Source: Xylophilus sp. GOD-11R (lineage in GTDB: Bacteria; Pseudomonadota; Gammaproteobacteria; Burkholderiales; Burkholderiaceae_C). From it: a stretch of 64,000 nt of DNA. The stretch is from assembly GCF_033546935.1 (NCBI RefSeq), contig NZ_CP137854.1:1054001-1118000 (forward strand), written 5' to 3'. The position numbers and the translations under genes were made by a program. The notes beneath the pieces were generated by a model that searched no databases, had not been told where the DNA came from, and was given only the letters and a program-made list of their open reading frames with translations. Shown here one piece after another: positions 29,878 to 39,200 of this stretch; the stretch's first letter is position 1; the number at the start of each line of letters is the position of its first letter.

Positions 29878-30462
29878 ATGAAAAAACTGCTTCTTGCCGC
29901 TGGTGTCGCCGCTCTGTTGTCCGCATGTGCCGGTGGCATGTCCGGTTCGGGATCGCCTGCCGGCGGCACGTCGATGCCATCCGTGATGGTCGGCGGCGCG
30001 CCCATGCTGCCGACGCGCGACATCATCGAGAACGCCTCCAACTCCAAGGACCACACCACGCTGGTGGCTGCCGTGAAGCAGGCCGGGCTGGTCGACACGC
30101 TCAAGGGCCCGGGCCCGTTCACCGTGTTCGCGCCGACGAATGCGGCATTCGGACTGCTGCCGCAGACCACCGTGTCGACCCTGATGACGCCGGTCGGCAA
30201 ACCTGTGTTGACCCGTCTGCTGAGCTACCACGTGGTGCCGGGCCGCATCGACTCGGCCGCGCTGGCGCAGGCGATCCGGGTGGGCGGCGGTACGGCCACG
30301 CTCACCACCGTGGCCGGCGTTCCGCTGAAGGCACGCATGAACGGCAGCAACATCGAACTGGTGGATGCCCAGGGCATGACCGCGATCGTCACCACCGCGA
30401 ACGTCTATCAGTCCAACGGCGTGATCCACGTGATCGACCACGTGCTGATCCCCGGCAATTGA
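29878..30462 (+). CDS. FAS1 (fasciclin)-domain lipoprotein
   Basis: The protein has 194 aa. GGAGG precedes the ATG. A lipobox LLSAC (Cys17) predicts lipid anchoring. After a Gly/Ser linker comes one FAS1 domain: KDHTTLVAAVKQAGLVDTL, GPGPFTVFAPTNAAFGLLP, LLSYHVVPGRI, and the closing NGVIHVIDHVLIP. Such proteins mediate adhesion or matrix contacts at the cell surface. An intrinsic terminator follows. Confidence 0.93.
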   Translation: MKKLLLAAGVAALLSACAGGMSGSGSPAGGTSMPSVMVGGAPMLPTRDIIENASNSKDHTTLVAAVKQAGLVDTLKGPGPFTVFAPTNAAFGLLPQTTVSTLMTPVGKPVLTRLLSYHVVPGRIDSAALAQAIRVGGGTATLTTVAGVPLKARMNGSNIELVDAQGMTAIVTTANVYQSNGVIHVIDHVLIPGN

Positions 30463-30513
30463 GCTTCACCTGACCAGCCGCTGCGGCGGCGGTCGCCAAG
30501 GCCGGCCCCTCTG

Positions 30514-30551
30514 GCCCCTGAACGGACGAGCGCGTTCTCAGGGGCTTTTTT
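30514..30551 (+). terminator. Intrinsic terminator after FAS1 gene
   Basis: GCCCCTGA (30514-30521) and TCAGGGGC (30538-30545) form a perfect 8-bp stem followed by TTTTTT. It overlaps the last codons of the convergent membrane-protein gene. Confidence 0.85.
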
Positions 30552-32754
30552 GCGGCCGCACCTCCACCAGCCGCAGCACCGCTTTGCCCAGCAGCGGAAT
30601 CTGCCGGCTCACCAGCGCGAGCTGCGCCAGGGTGGTGGCGTCGCCCTGCGCTTCGAGCTCGTCGGCCAGCACGGTGGCCTGCCGGTCCGCTTCTTCCGAC
30701 AGGCGCGCCGCATCCTGCTCGCGCAAGGCGGCGGCGAAACGATCGAGGTGGTCGATCAGCGCGGTGGACGCTTCCCCGAACAAGGCCTGCCCGGGCGCAT
30801 CGGCGCCTTCGCCACGGTGCGCGCCCAGGGCCGACAGGTAGTTGAGCAGGGTGTGCGACTGCACCAGGAAGCGGATGCCCGCGTCGATGCCGCCGCGCAC
30901 CAGGCCGGGCTCCTGCAGCACGTGCGAGACGGCGGTCGACAGCGCGGCGTCGGCGTCGTGCGCGTTGCGGCGGGCCACGCGGTAGGCGAGGTCGTCGCGC
31001 TTGCCGGTGTCGATCTGCTTGCCGATGGCGTGGAGGTAGCGCGCGGCCGTGGTCAGCGCCAGGGCGGCGGCCGGGCGCAGGCGGCGCGCCTTCCAGTCCG
31101 GCAGGATGCCGATGACCGCGATGGAGGCGATGGCCGCGCCGAGCAGGGTGTCGATCATGCGCGGCAGGATCAGCGCGGCGCCGTCGCCGGTCTGGTTGTT
31201 GCCGAGCAGCACCACCAGGGTCACGGCGAAGGTGGCGATGCCGTAGCGGGTCTTGTTGAAGGCGAAGAACAGGGTGCCTGCGGCCACCGCGAAAGCCGCC
31301 TCCAGCAGCAGGTCGGGGAACAGCCGCAACACCGCCCAGCCGGCGACCAGGCCGCAGAAGGTGCCGATGACACGCTCGAGCACGCGGCGGCGGGTGGCGC
31401 CGTAACTCGGCTGGCAGACGAAGAGCGTGGTCAGCAGCACCCAATAGCCGTGCTCGGCGTGCAGCATGCTGAGCACCACGAAGCTGGCCGCCAAAGCCAG
31501 CGCCAGCCGTACCGCGTGGCGGAACACGGGGGCCTGCAGCCGACATTGCGAGCGCACCTTGGCGAAGGCTTCGCGCAGGGTGCGCGGCGTGGAGTCGAAC
31601 AGGGTTTCGCCGAGGCTCGCCGGCTGCGGCGTGCCGGCGCCGGCGAGCTGCTGGTCGAGCGCGGCCAAGTTGTCGTGCAGCGCGTGCAGCGAGCGGAGCT
31701 GGCGCGCGCGCCGCTGTGGCGGTGTGACGTCGGTGGCGCGCGGTTCCTGGCTGCCCAGGTGGTCGAGCGCGCTGCGCAGCTCGGCCAGGGCCTGGGCGCT
31801 GGCGCCGTCATCCGCCCGCTGGCGGCGCAGCCGGATCGCCTGGCCGACCTCCGAGCAGACGCTGCCCTGCAGCGCCAGGGTGCGCTGGCAGCGAAACATC
31901 ACGTCGCTGTGGAAGAAAGCTTCGGCCAGCTCGGCGTAGGCCACGTGCGAGGAGCTCGCGCGCTCGTGCACGTCCTGCGCGATGAAGTACTGGGCCAGCA
32001 GCAGCCGGCTTTCCTCGTTGCCCTCGTCCGGCGGCGTGCCGGTGGCCGGGTCGATCGGCGGCAGGCGGCGCAGCAACGCGTCCTTGGCGAGGTTGAGCGC
32101 CTGCACCACGTCCACGTTGCGATGAGCCAGGGCAATGCGGCGCCGCTCCATGTCCACGCCGCGAATCGGCTCGAACATCGCGGCCTTGAGCCAGAGGTAT
32201 TCAGCCAGGGTGTCGTAGACCTGCGCGATGCGCCGGCGCACCGGGTGCAGCGCGAAGGCCCAGGCCCAGGCGACCGAGATGGCGCTGTAGGCGGCCGCGC
32301 CCGCCAGCAGCAGCGCGGGCTGCAGCCAGCGCGGGCCGTCGCCGATGTCTTCCATGCCGGTGGCGCTGTAGACCGACAGCACCAGCGTGGCCCAGGCGGT
32401 GGCGCGCCAGCGTTCGCTGATGGCGCTGAGCAGGGTGAGCACGAAGGCGGCGCTGCAGAGCGCGACACCGAAGGCCCAGTGGCGGTCGAACAGCCAATGA
32501 ACCATGGCTGAAGCCATGGCGAAGCAGACGAGGGTGGCGACGACGGTACGCAGCCGGCCGCGCCAGCCGTCATCGGTGTCGCCGATGCCGCTGGCGATCA
32601 CGCCGAGGAACATCGGCATGACCCAGTCGATGCGGTCGTAGTGCCAGCAGGCCGCCATGATGGCGGTGAGGACGATGCCGACCCGTGTGCTCATCACGGC
32701 GGCATCCTGGGCCCACAGGCGTTTGAGAAGCGTGTGGGGAGCGGAGCGGAACAT
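30538..32754 (-). CDS. yccS: FUSC/YccS-family inner-membrane protein
   Basis: The protein has 738 aa from the ATG at 32754. Two hydrophobic blocks of about six helices each (residues about 25-170 and 390-510) flank a soluble middle region, then a cytoplasmic C-terminal domain. This is the FUSC/YccS-YhfK layout. The second block contains HAEHGYWVLLTTLFVCQPSY and RRRVLERVIGTFCGLVAGW, both strongly conserved. Related proteins are suspected aromatic-acid (fusaric acid, p-hydroxybenzoate) exporters, but YccS itself has no proven substrate. No adaptor or outer-membrane partner is adjacent. It is followed by the convergent FAS1 terminator. Confidence 0.88.
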   Translation of the reverse strand: MFRSAPHTLLKRLWAQDAAVMSTRVGIVLTAIMAACWHYDRIDWVMPMFLGVIASGIGDTDDGWRGRLRTVVATLVCFAMASAMVHWLFDRHWAFGVALCSAAFVLTLLSAISERWRATAWATLVLSVYSATGMEDIGDGPRWLQPALLLAGAAAYSAISVAWAWAFALHPVRRRIAQVYDTLAEYLWLKAAMFEPIRGVDMERRRIALAHRNVDVVQALNLAKDALLRRLPPIDPATGTPPDEGNEESRLLLAQYFIAQDVHERASSSHVAYAELAEAFFHSDVMFRCQRTLALQGSVCSEVGQAIRLRRQRADDGASAQALAELRSALDHLGSQEPRATDVTPPQRRARQLRSLHALHDNLAALDQQLAGAGTPQPASLGETLFDSTPRTLREAFAKVRSQCRLQAPVFRHAVRLALALAASFVVLSMLHAEHGYWVLLTTLFVCQPSYGATRRRVLERVIGTFCGLVAGWAVLRLFPDLLLEAAFAVAAGTLFFAFNKTRYGIATFAVTLVVLLGNNQTGDGAALILPRMIDTLLGAAIASIAVIGILPDWKARRLRPAAALALTTAARYLHAIGKQIDTGKRDDLAYRVARRNAHDADAALSTAVSHVLQEPGLVRGGIDAGIRFLVQSHTLLNYLSALGAHRGEGADAPGQALFGEASTALIDHLDRFAAALREQDAARLSEEADRQATVLADELEAQGDATTLAQLALVSRQIPLLGKAVLRLVEVRPQKSP

Positions 32755-32837
32755 CGGGATCGGAAAGCGCAGAGCCGGAGAACGGGAAACGGTTTCCGGA
32801 CGCAAGAAGCGTGCGCGCGATCAGGCCCGGGCCGCGC

Positions 32838-33290
32838 TCAGGTCCGCACGACCTCGTCGACGAGGGTCTTGAACTCGTCGATGTCCTCGAAGCTGCGATA
32901 GACGCTGGCAAAGCGCACGTAGGCGACCTTGTCGAGCCGCCGCAGTTCGCGCATGACCAGTTCGCCCAGTCGGTTGGAGGCGATTTCGCGCAGGCCGGTG
33001 GTCAGCAGGGTTTCCTCGATGCGCTCGACCGCGCTGTCGACCTGCTCGATGCCGACCGGCCGCTTGCGCAGGGCCAGGTCCATGGAGGCGCGCAGTTTCT
33101 CGGGCTTGAAGTCCACCCGCCGGCCGTCTTTCTTGACGATGACCGGAAAGCTCAGGTCGGGGCGCTCGTAGGTGGTGAAGCGCTTGTCGCAGGCGCCGCA
33201 GCGGCGCCGGCGCTTGATGAAGGTGGCGTCCTCGGCCACCCGGGTGTCGATCACCTGGGTGTCGGCGTTGGCGCAGAAGGGGCACTTCAT
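32838..33290 (-). CDS. nrdR: Transcriptional repressor NrdR
   Basis: The protein has 150 aa. The N-terminal zinc ribbon [15 protein letters not shown] with CGACDKRF (CxxC...CxxC) binds NrdR boxes. The ATP-cone domain follows ([14 protein letters not shown] to [18 protein letters not shown]). It represses ribonucleotide reductase genes according to dATP/ATP level. It lies downstream of glyA on the same strand, 139 bp apart, a common order in this group. Confidence 0.97.
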   Translation of the reverse strand: MKCPFCANADTQVIDTRVAEDATFIKRRRRCGACDKRFTTYERPDLSFPVIVKKDGRRVDFKPEKLRASMDLALRKRPVGIEQVDSAVERIEETLLTTGLREIASNRLGELVMRELRRLDKVAYVRFASVYRSFEDIDEFKTLVDEVVRT

Positions 33291-33429
33291 GCGACGGCAA
33301 TGCTTCGAGGAGGGGAAATCCAGACGCGGTTCGCGAATGGAAGGCTCCGCCCGGCGCCGGGCCGCCCCAAGGCGGGCGCGGCCCCCGCGGGGCGCAGCGA
33401 CGACACGCAGTGCGGAGCGTGGGGGTCCA
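33291..33429. other. GC-rich intergenic region with inverted repeats
   Basis: This 139-bp gap between glyA and nrdR contains overlapping GC-rich inverted repeats (cgcccggcgccgggc; gcggcccccgcggggcgc) followed by cagcgacgacacgcagtgcg. It resembles an intergenic palindromic element; only one copy is seen in this window. Confidence 0.5.
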
Positions 33430-34674
33430 TTACTTATAGACCGGGAAGCGCGAGGTCAGCGCATGCACCTTGGCTCGGACCGCCTCGATGTTGGCCGCGT
33501 CACGCGGGTTGTCCAGCACGTCGGCGACCAGGTGGGCGGTGGCGCGTGCTTCCTCGTCCTTGAAGCCGCGGGTGGTCATGGCCGGGGTGCCGATGCGCAC
33601 GCCGCTGGTGACCATCGGCTTCTCGGGATCGTTGGGGATCGCGTTCTTGTTGATGGTCATGTGCGCGCTGCCCAGCACCGCCTCGGCTTCCTTGCCGGTG
33701 ATGCCCTTGGAGCGCAGGTCGACCAGCATGACGTGGCTCTGCGTGCCGCCGCTGACGATGCGCAGGCCGCGAGCGGTCAGCGTCTCGGCGACGATGCGCG
33801 CGTTGGTCACGACCTGCTGCTGGTAGGCCTTGAATTCGGGCGCCATGGCTTCCTTGAAGGCCACCGCCTTGGCGGCGATGACGTGCATCAGCGGGCCACC
33901 CTGCAGGCCGGGGAAGATCGCGCTGTTGATGGCTTTTTCGTGCTGGGCCTTCATCAGGATGATGCCGCCGCGCGGGCCGCGTAGGCTCTTGTGCGTGGTG
34001 GAGGTGACGATGTCGGCGTGCGGCACCGGGTTGGGGTAGACGCCTGCGGCGATCAGGCCGGCGTAGTGGGCCATGTCGACCATGAAGATCGCGCCGACTT
34101 CCTTGGCGATCCTGGCGAAGCGCTCGAAGTCGATGTGCAGGCTGTAGGCGGAGGCTCCGGCCACGATGAGCTTGGGCTTGTGCTCGCGGGCCTTGGCTTC
34201 CATGGCGTCGTAGTCGATGGCTTCGTTCTTGTCGAGGCCGTAAGAGACCACGTTGAACCACTTGCCCGACATGTTGAGCGGCATGCCGTGGGTGAGGTGG
34301 CCACCTTCGGCCAGGCTCATGCCCATGATGGTGTCGCCGGGCTTCAGGAAGGCGAGGAACACGGCTTCGTTGGCCGAGGCGCCGCAATGGGCCTGCACGT
34401 TGGCGGCATCGGCGCCGAAGATCTGCTTGACGCGGTCGATGGCCAGCTGCTCGGCGACATCGACGAACTCGCAGCCGCCGTAGTAGCGCTTGCCGGGATA
34501 GCCCTCGGCGTATTTATTGGTGAGCTGGGTGCCCTGCGCCCACATCACCGCGGGAGAAGCGTAGTTCTCGCTGGCGATGAGTTCGATGTGTTCTTCCTGG
34601 CGACGGTTCTCGGCCTGGATGGCTGCGAACAGTTCGGGGTCGGTCTGTTCGACGAGGATGGAGCGGTCGTACAT
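33430..34674 (-). CDS. glyA: Serine hydroxymethyltransferase
   Basis: The protein has 414 aa from the ATG at 34674 ([19 protein letters not shown]). It is a PLP enzyme that converts serine and tetrahydrofolate to glycine and methylene-THF. The PLP lysine lies in [16 protein letters not shown]. Other signatures are [33 protein letters not shown] and [10 protein letters not shown]. An in-frame extension to 34830 is unlikely, as it lacks family similarity. Confidence 0.97.
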   Translation of the reverse strand: MYDRSILVEQTDPELFAAIQAENRRQEEHIELIASENYASPAVMWAQGTQLTNKYAEGYPGKRYYGGCEFVDVAEQLAIDRVKQIFGADAANVQAHCGASANEAVFLAFLKPGDTIMGMSLAEGGHLTHGMPLNMSGKWFNVVSYGLDKNEAIDYDAMEAKAREHKPKLIVAGASAYSLHIDFERFARIAKEVGAIFMVDMAHYAGLIAAGVYPNPVPHADIVTSTTHKSLRGPRGGIILMKAQHEKAINSAIFPGLQGGPLMHVIAAKAVAFKEAMAPEFKAYQQQVVTNARIVAETLTARGLRIVSGGTQSHVMLVDLRSKGITGKEAEAVLGSAHMTINKNAIPNDPEKPMVTSGVRIGTPAMTTRGFKDEEARATAHLVADVLDNPRDAANIEAVRAKVHALTSRFPVYK

Positions 34675-34983
34675 GGTTTGGCAGTCCTTCGACGATGAAA
34701 GTCCCTGTGTGAAACGAGGGCTGCCCAGGCGAACGGCTGAAACGCGACGGTCGCCGGCCACGAGGCCGAAGTTCCGCGCGGTACGCTCCCCAGTGGTTGT
34801 CGGAGCCTTGCTGCCCCGCATGGATTCCACGTCAGCGGCGGTGCGACCCTGTTCGGGCCACCCGCGCCTATCGCCAGTCGCGTACCAGCGGGATTTTAGC
34901 GTCGAAAGAAAGCCCGCCGGAACCGGCGGGCAGGCACGTCGCGCGAAAGCGTCGCCTCGCCTGCCGGGCGCCCCGGTGCGAGG
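34675..34983 (-). other. glyA upstream region
   Basis: These 309 bp hold no gene. They contain the terminator of the lytic transglycosylase at their right end and must contain the glyA promoter and leader. I looked for glycine, THF and SAH riboswitch landmarks and found none. Confidence 0.5.
34905..34931 (-). terminator. Intrinsic terminator after lytic transglycosylase
   Basis: Perfect stem GCCCGCCGG (34912-34920) with CCGGCGGGC (34923-34931); on the minus strand it is followed by tttctttcg. It lies 53 bp past the lytic transglycosylase stop. Confidence 0.8.
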
Positions 34984-35838
34984 TCAGTGCGAGACGGCGA
35001 CGTCGAAGGCGCCGAGCGTCGCGACCTTGTCGGCGGCCGGCGCTGCCACCGGGGCGGCTTCGATGATCTTGGCCGGGGCCACGACCGGCACCGGCGCGGC
35101 CTGCGGCGGGGTGAAGGTGGGCACCGCGCGGCCGGCGGCGACCTGCAGCAGGCGGTTGTGCTCGGCCATCACCTTGGCGACATAGCCGCCGTCCGCGATA
35201 TTGGCAGCGCCGACGTAATAGCGCAGGCCGCCTTCGAGCGAGCCGGCGCGGCCGATGCATTCCTGCAGCACCCGCACGCCCACGCGCAGGTTGGTCACCG
35301 GGTCGAAGGCTGCGAAGTGGCCGCCGAAATTCTGGTATTTGTCGCTGTGCACCGTGGTCATGACCTGCATCAGGCCCTGGGCGCCGATGGGGCTCTGCGC
35401 GAACGGGTTGAAGCTGGATTCCACCGCCATCACCGCCAGGATCATGGTCGGGTCGAGCTTGTTCCTGGATCCGAGGTCGAAGGCCTCGGCCACCAGGGCG
35501 CCGATGGGCTCTGGCGCCACGCTGTACTTGCGGCTGAGCCAGTAGGTGACGGCGGCCTGCGCCTTGGGCAGTTCCTTGGGGTTGGCGGCGGTGGCGCGTT
35601 CGACCGCGTCGAGCTCGATCGGCATGCCGAGCAGCGCCACGCGGCGTTCCTGCAGCCAGCCGCGCAGATGGTCTTCGCCGGCGTCCCGCAGGTCGGGTCG
35701 CGCGCCGAGGATCGCCACGGCCAGCACCATGAACAGGCCGAGCAGCGCGAAGCTGTTGTGGGTGATTTCGAAAAAGCCTTCTGCGATGTCGGATGCGACC
35801 GTTCGCAGTCCTGAAATCGTCTTTGCCAATGCGTTCAT
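34984..35838 (-). CDS. Membrane-anchored lytic transglycosylase (SLT, GH23 fold)
   Basis: The protein has 284 aa from the ATG at 35838, behind an aaaaggaa Shine-Dalgarno. A single membrane helix lies near residues 29-46 (FALLGLFMVLAVAILGA). The SLT domain follows: MILAVMAVESSFNPFAQ with the catalytic Glu, GAQGLMQVMT, and NLRVGVRVLQECI. It cuts peptidoglycan between MurNAc and GlcNAc to give anhydro ends. The C-terminal 60 residues are Pro/Ala/Val-rich and probably span the periplasm without fixed structure. There is no operon partner. Confidence 0.9.
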   Translation of the reverse strand: MNALAKTISGLRTVASDIAEGFFEITHNSFALLGLFMVLAVAILGARPDLRDAGEDHLRGWLQERRVALLGMPIELDAVERATAANPKELPKAQAAVTYWLSRKYSVAPEPIGALVAEAFDLGSRNKLDPTMILAVMAVESSFNPFAQSPIGAQGLMQVMTTVHSDKYQNFGGHFAAFDPVTNLRVGVRVLQECIGRAGSLEGGLRYYVGAANIADGGYVAKVMAEHNRLLQVAAGRAVPTFTPPQAAPVPVVAPAKIIEAAPVAAPAADKVATLGAFDVAVSH

Positions 35839-36249
35839 CGCAGTTTTTCCTTTTCTACGCGGGGACCACCGAGCCAAGCGCAGTCCCGGGGAAGCCGGGG
35901 CGCGGAGCAGGAATGGAGTGCCTCGTTTTGATCGGATAGCCGCCGGGTTCGCGCGGTCGCCTGACGTTCAGGGCGACGGATGAGGCAGCGAGCCGGGCTG
36001 TGCCGTGCGGGACGGCAGCGAGATGTAAGGCCTTCCCGAAGGGGAGGGCGGGGCGGATTCTAGGGGCTCGAAATATCAGGTCAAGCATATGAACCTCACT
36101 TCTTATGCCTATTGATGTCGATCGACAACGAAAACCCGGGCTTCGTGTACAGCCTAAGTCGGGGTTTGTCCGACGTGAAGGGGGTGGCGATAGCCTGCCC
36201 GGGCCGTTGTGCACTGTTCTCATTTCGGCGTTTGTGGTTACGCTTGGTT
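35839..36249. other. Intergenic region upstream of AsmA-like gene
   Basis: This 411-bp gap separates divergent genes. It contains an imperfect inverted repeat (aaacccggg at 36132-36140 with ggggttt at 36161-36167) and an AT-rich patch near 36070-36115. An in-frame ATG at 36112 could extend the next protein by 46 residues, but that stretch looks non-coding and precedes an obvious membrane-start. Confidence 0.5.
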
Positions 36250-39200
36250 ATGTCTCTGTCTTCCCGGCTACCTTGCCGCTCGATCCTGCGTGCTGCGGCG
36301 TGGATCCTGGGCGCACTCCTTTTCCTGCTCGCGCTGGCCTGGTTCGGCATACCGCCCCTTGCACGATCGCAGATCGAGGCGCGAGGCACCGAAAAGCTGG
36401 GCCGTGCGGTGACGGTGGAAGCCGTGCGCTTCGTGCCCTGGAAGCTGCAGACCACCCTCGACGGGCTGCAGGTGGCGGGTCTGCCCGGCCAAAGTGCGCC
36501 GCAGCTGCGCATCGACCGCGTGCAGTTCCGCACGGCGCTGTCGTCCTTGTGGGTGGGCGCGCCGGTCATCGAACAGTTGCGCGTCGACAAGCCACACGTG
36601 CGGCTGGCCCGGCTCGCGGGCGGGCGCTACGACATCGACGACCTGATCGAGCGTCTGGTCCAACCGGCCGAGCCGGCTTCGGCGCCGGCCCGCTTCGCCC
36701 TGCACGATCTGAAACTCGACGGCGGCTCCGCCGATTTCGACGACCGTGCCCTGTCCGGCGCGAAGGCGCTGCACACGCTGCGCAACCTGCAATTGGCGCT
36801 GCCCACCATCAGCAGCCTGCGTCCCGGCGACGAAACCGAGGTAGCACCGACGCTTTCGTTCGATCTGGATGACAGCCGTTTCGACAGCAAGGCCACCGCG
36901 CAGCCCTTCGCCGAGATGCGCAAGGGCGAGGTGACTCTGCAGGTGGACGGGCTGGAGCTGGCGCGCCTGCGCGATTACCTGCCGCCAAGCCTGCCCGCGA
37001 GCCCGCGCGGCGGCAAGCTGGACGCGCGGCTGACGCTGCGTTTCGCCCAGCAGGCCCGGCCGGCCGACGCGCTGCTGGATATATCAGGCGACCTGCGGCT
37101 GGAGCAGCTGGTGCTGGCCGCAGCGGACGACCGTGAAGTCTTCGGTGCGCAGGAATTGCGAATCGCCATCGGCCAGCTCGCGCCGCTGCGCCGGTCGGTG
37201 AAGCTGGACCGGATCGAGCTGGTCGGCCCGCGCCTGGACATCCGACGCGATGCCGCCGGGCGCATCGATCTGCTGCCGGCGGCGTCCAAACCGGCGTCCA
37301 CGCCGTCCACGGCGCCGCCCGCTGCGCCCTGGAAGGTCGAACTCGCCCAATTGGCGATCCGCGACGGTCGCCTGCGCTGGCAGGACGCCGCCGCAGCCGA
37401 ACCGGTGGCGATCACCGTCGACAAGTTCGGGCTCGAGGCCAGCGCCATCGCCTGGCCGATGGTGCGGCCGGCCACCTTGCGCGGCAGCGCGAGCATTGCC
37501 GGTGACAAGACGACTCCGGCGACGACGGCCACGCTGGAATGGTCGGGTACCGCCGGACTGCAGGACGGCCAGATGCGCGTGGGCGTGCGCAAGCTGCCAC
37601 TGGCCTGGGCGCGTCCCTATCTGCCGGTGCGCCTGCAGCCGCGGCTGGCGGGTGTGGCGGCGGGCGATATGGACGTCGGCTGGTCGCCGGAAGGCGTGCA
37701 GGCGCAGGCGCCGACGGTGTCTGTCGAGGGTCTGGCGTTGAGCCAGGCGGGGCGGTCGCTGGTCGGCGTGCAGCGGGTCGCGGTGTCCGATCTGAAGGTC
37801 GACACGGCGCGGCGCAGCGTGTCGGCCGGGCGGCTGGAGATCGCCGCGCCGGTGGCCCAGGTGGCGCGGGATGCGCGTGGCCGCTGGATGTTCGAGGACT
37901 GGTGGGCGGCGCCCGTCGCCAAGGCGTCGAAGGCTTCTTCTTCTTCTTCTTCTTCTCCGACCGCCGCCGCGCCCTGGACCGCGTCGCTCAAGGCGCTCAG
38001 CCTCACGGCCGGCCGCATCGGTTGGCGCGACGCCGTGCCGCGTCGGTCCGTGGCGCTGGACCTGCAGGCGCTGAAGCTGCAGGCCACCGATCTGGCCTGG
38101 CCGGTGGAGGCCGGTGCGCGTGGCTTCGTGGTGCAGCTCGACACCACTTTGGCGGCAGGCGAGACGGCACCCGGCCGTCTGCGCTTCAACGGCAGCGTGG
38201 CGCCGAGCCCGGTGGTCGTCGACGGCAGGCTCGACGCCGAACGCCTGCCGCTGCAGGCGGTCGAGCCGTACTTCGGCGATGGCTTGGCGGTGCAGCTCGT
38301 GCGCGCCGACATGGATTTTGCCGGCAACGTACGCGCCGACTTGCTGCCGGCCGGGCTCGAGCTGCGCGCCCAGGGCAACGCCAGCGTGGAAAACGGCCGC
38401 ATCGACAGCGCCGCGCCGGATTCGCCCGGCCCGGTGCCGGTTGCGAGCACGGCCACCAACGCCACCAACACTGCAGCCCGCCGCGCCGGCGTGCTGACGC
38501 CGGGCACGCGTCGCGCCAACAGTCTGTTCACCTGGCGCACGCTGCAATTGCATCAGCTGACGCTCAAGCTCGCGCCGGGCAAGCCGCTGTTCTGGGGCGT
38601 GTACGACACCACGCTGGCCGATTTCTTCGCGCGCTTGTCCATCGCCGAGAACGGCCAGCTCAATCTGCGCCAGCTCACACGTGCTGCAGCGCCCGCTGGA
38701 GCGTCAGCCAGGTCGCCCGCCGCGCCTCAGCCCGCGCCGGCGCAAGCGCCCGAGCTGCACTTCGGTCAGATCCACCTGTCCGGCGGCCGGGTGCTGTTCA
38801 CCGACAACTTCATCAAGCCCTCCTATTCGGCGTCGCTGAGCGAACTGCAGGGCGTGCTCGGCGCCTTCGACTCGGTCGGCGCGGTGTATGCCGAGCCGGC
38901 CATGGCCACGCTCAATCTGCGCGGCAAGGCCGAGGGCACGGCCTCGCTGTCGATCGACGGCAAGCTCAATCCGCTGGCCAATCCGCTGGCGGTGGACATC
39001 GTGGCCAAGGTGAACGATCTCGACCTGCCCGCGCTGTCGCCGTATTCGGTGAAGTACATGGGCCACGGCATCGAGCGCGGCAAGCTCAGCATGGACGTGC
39101 ACTACCGCATCCAGCCCGACGGCAAGCTCAGCGCCGACAACTCGCTGGTGCTGCGCCAACTCGCCTTCGACGAGCAGGAGCGCGGCAGCAGCAGCCTGCC

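Noticed and set aside
34675..34870. Riboswitch in the glyA leader
   Set aside because: Landmarks of the glycine, THF and SAH aptamers were looked for by eye and not found.
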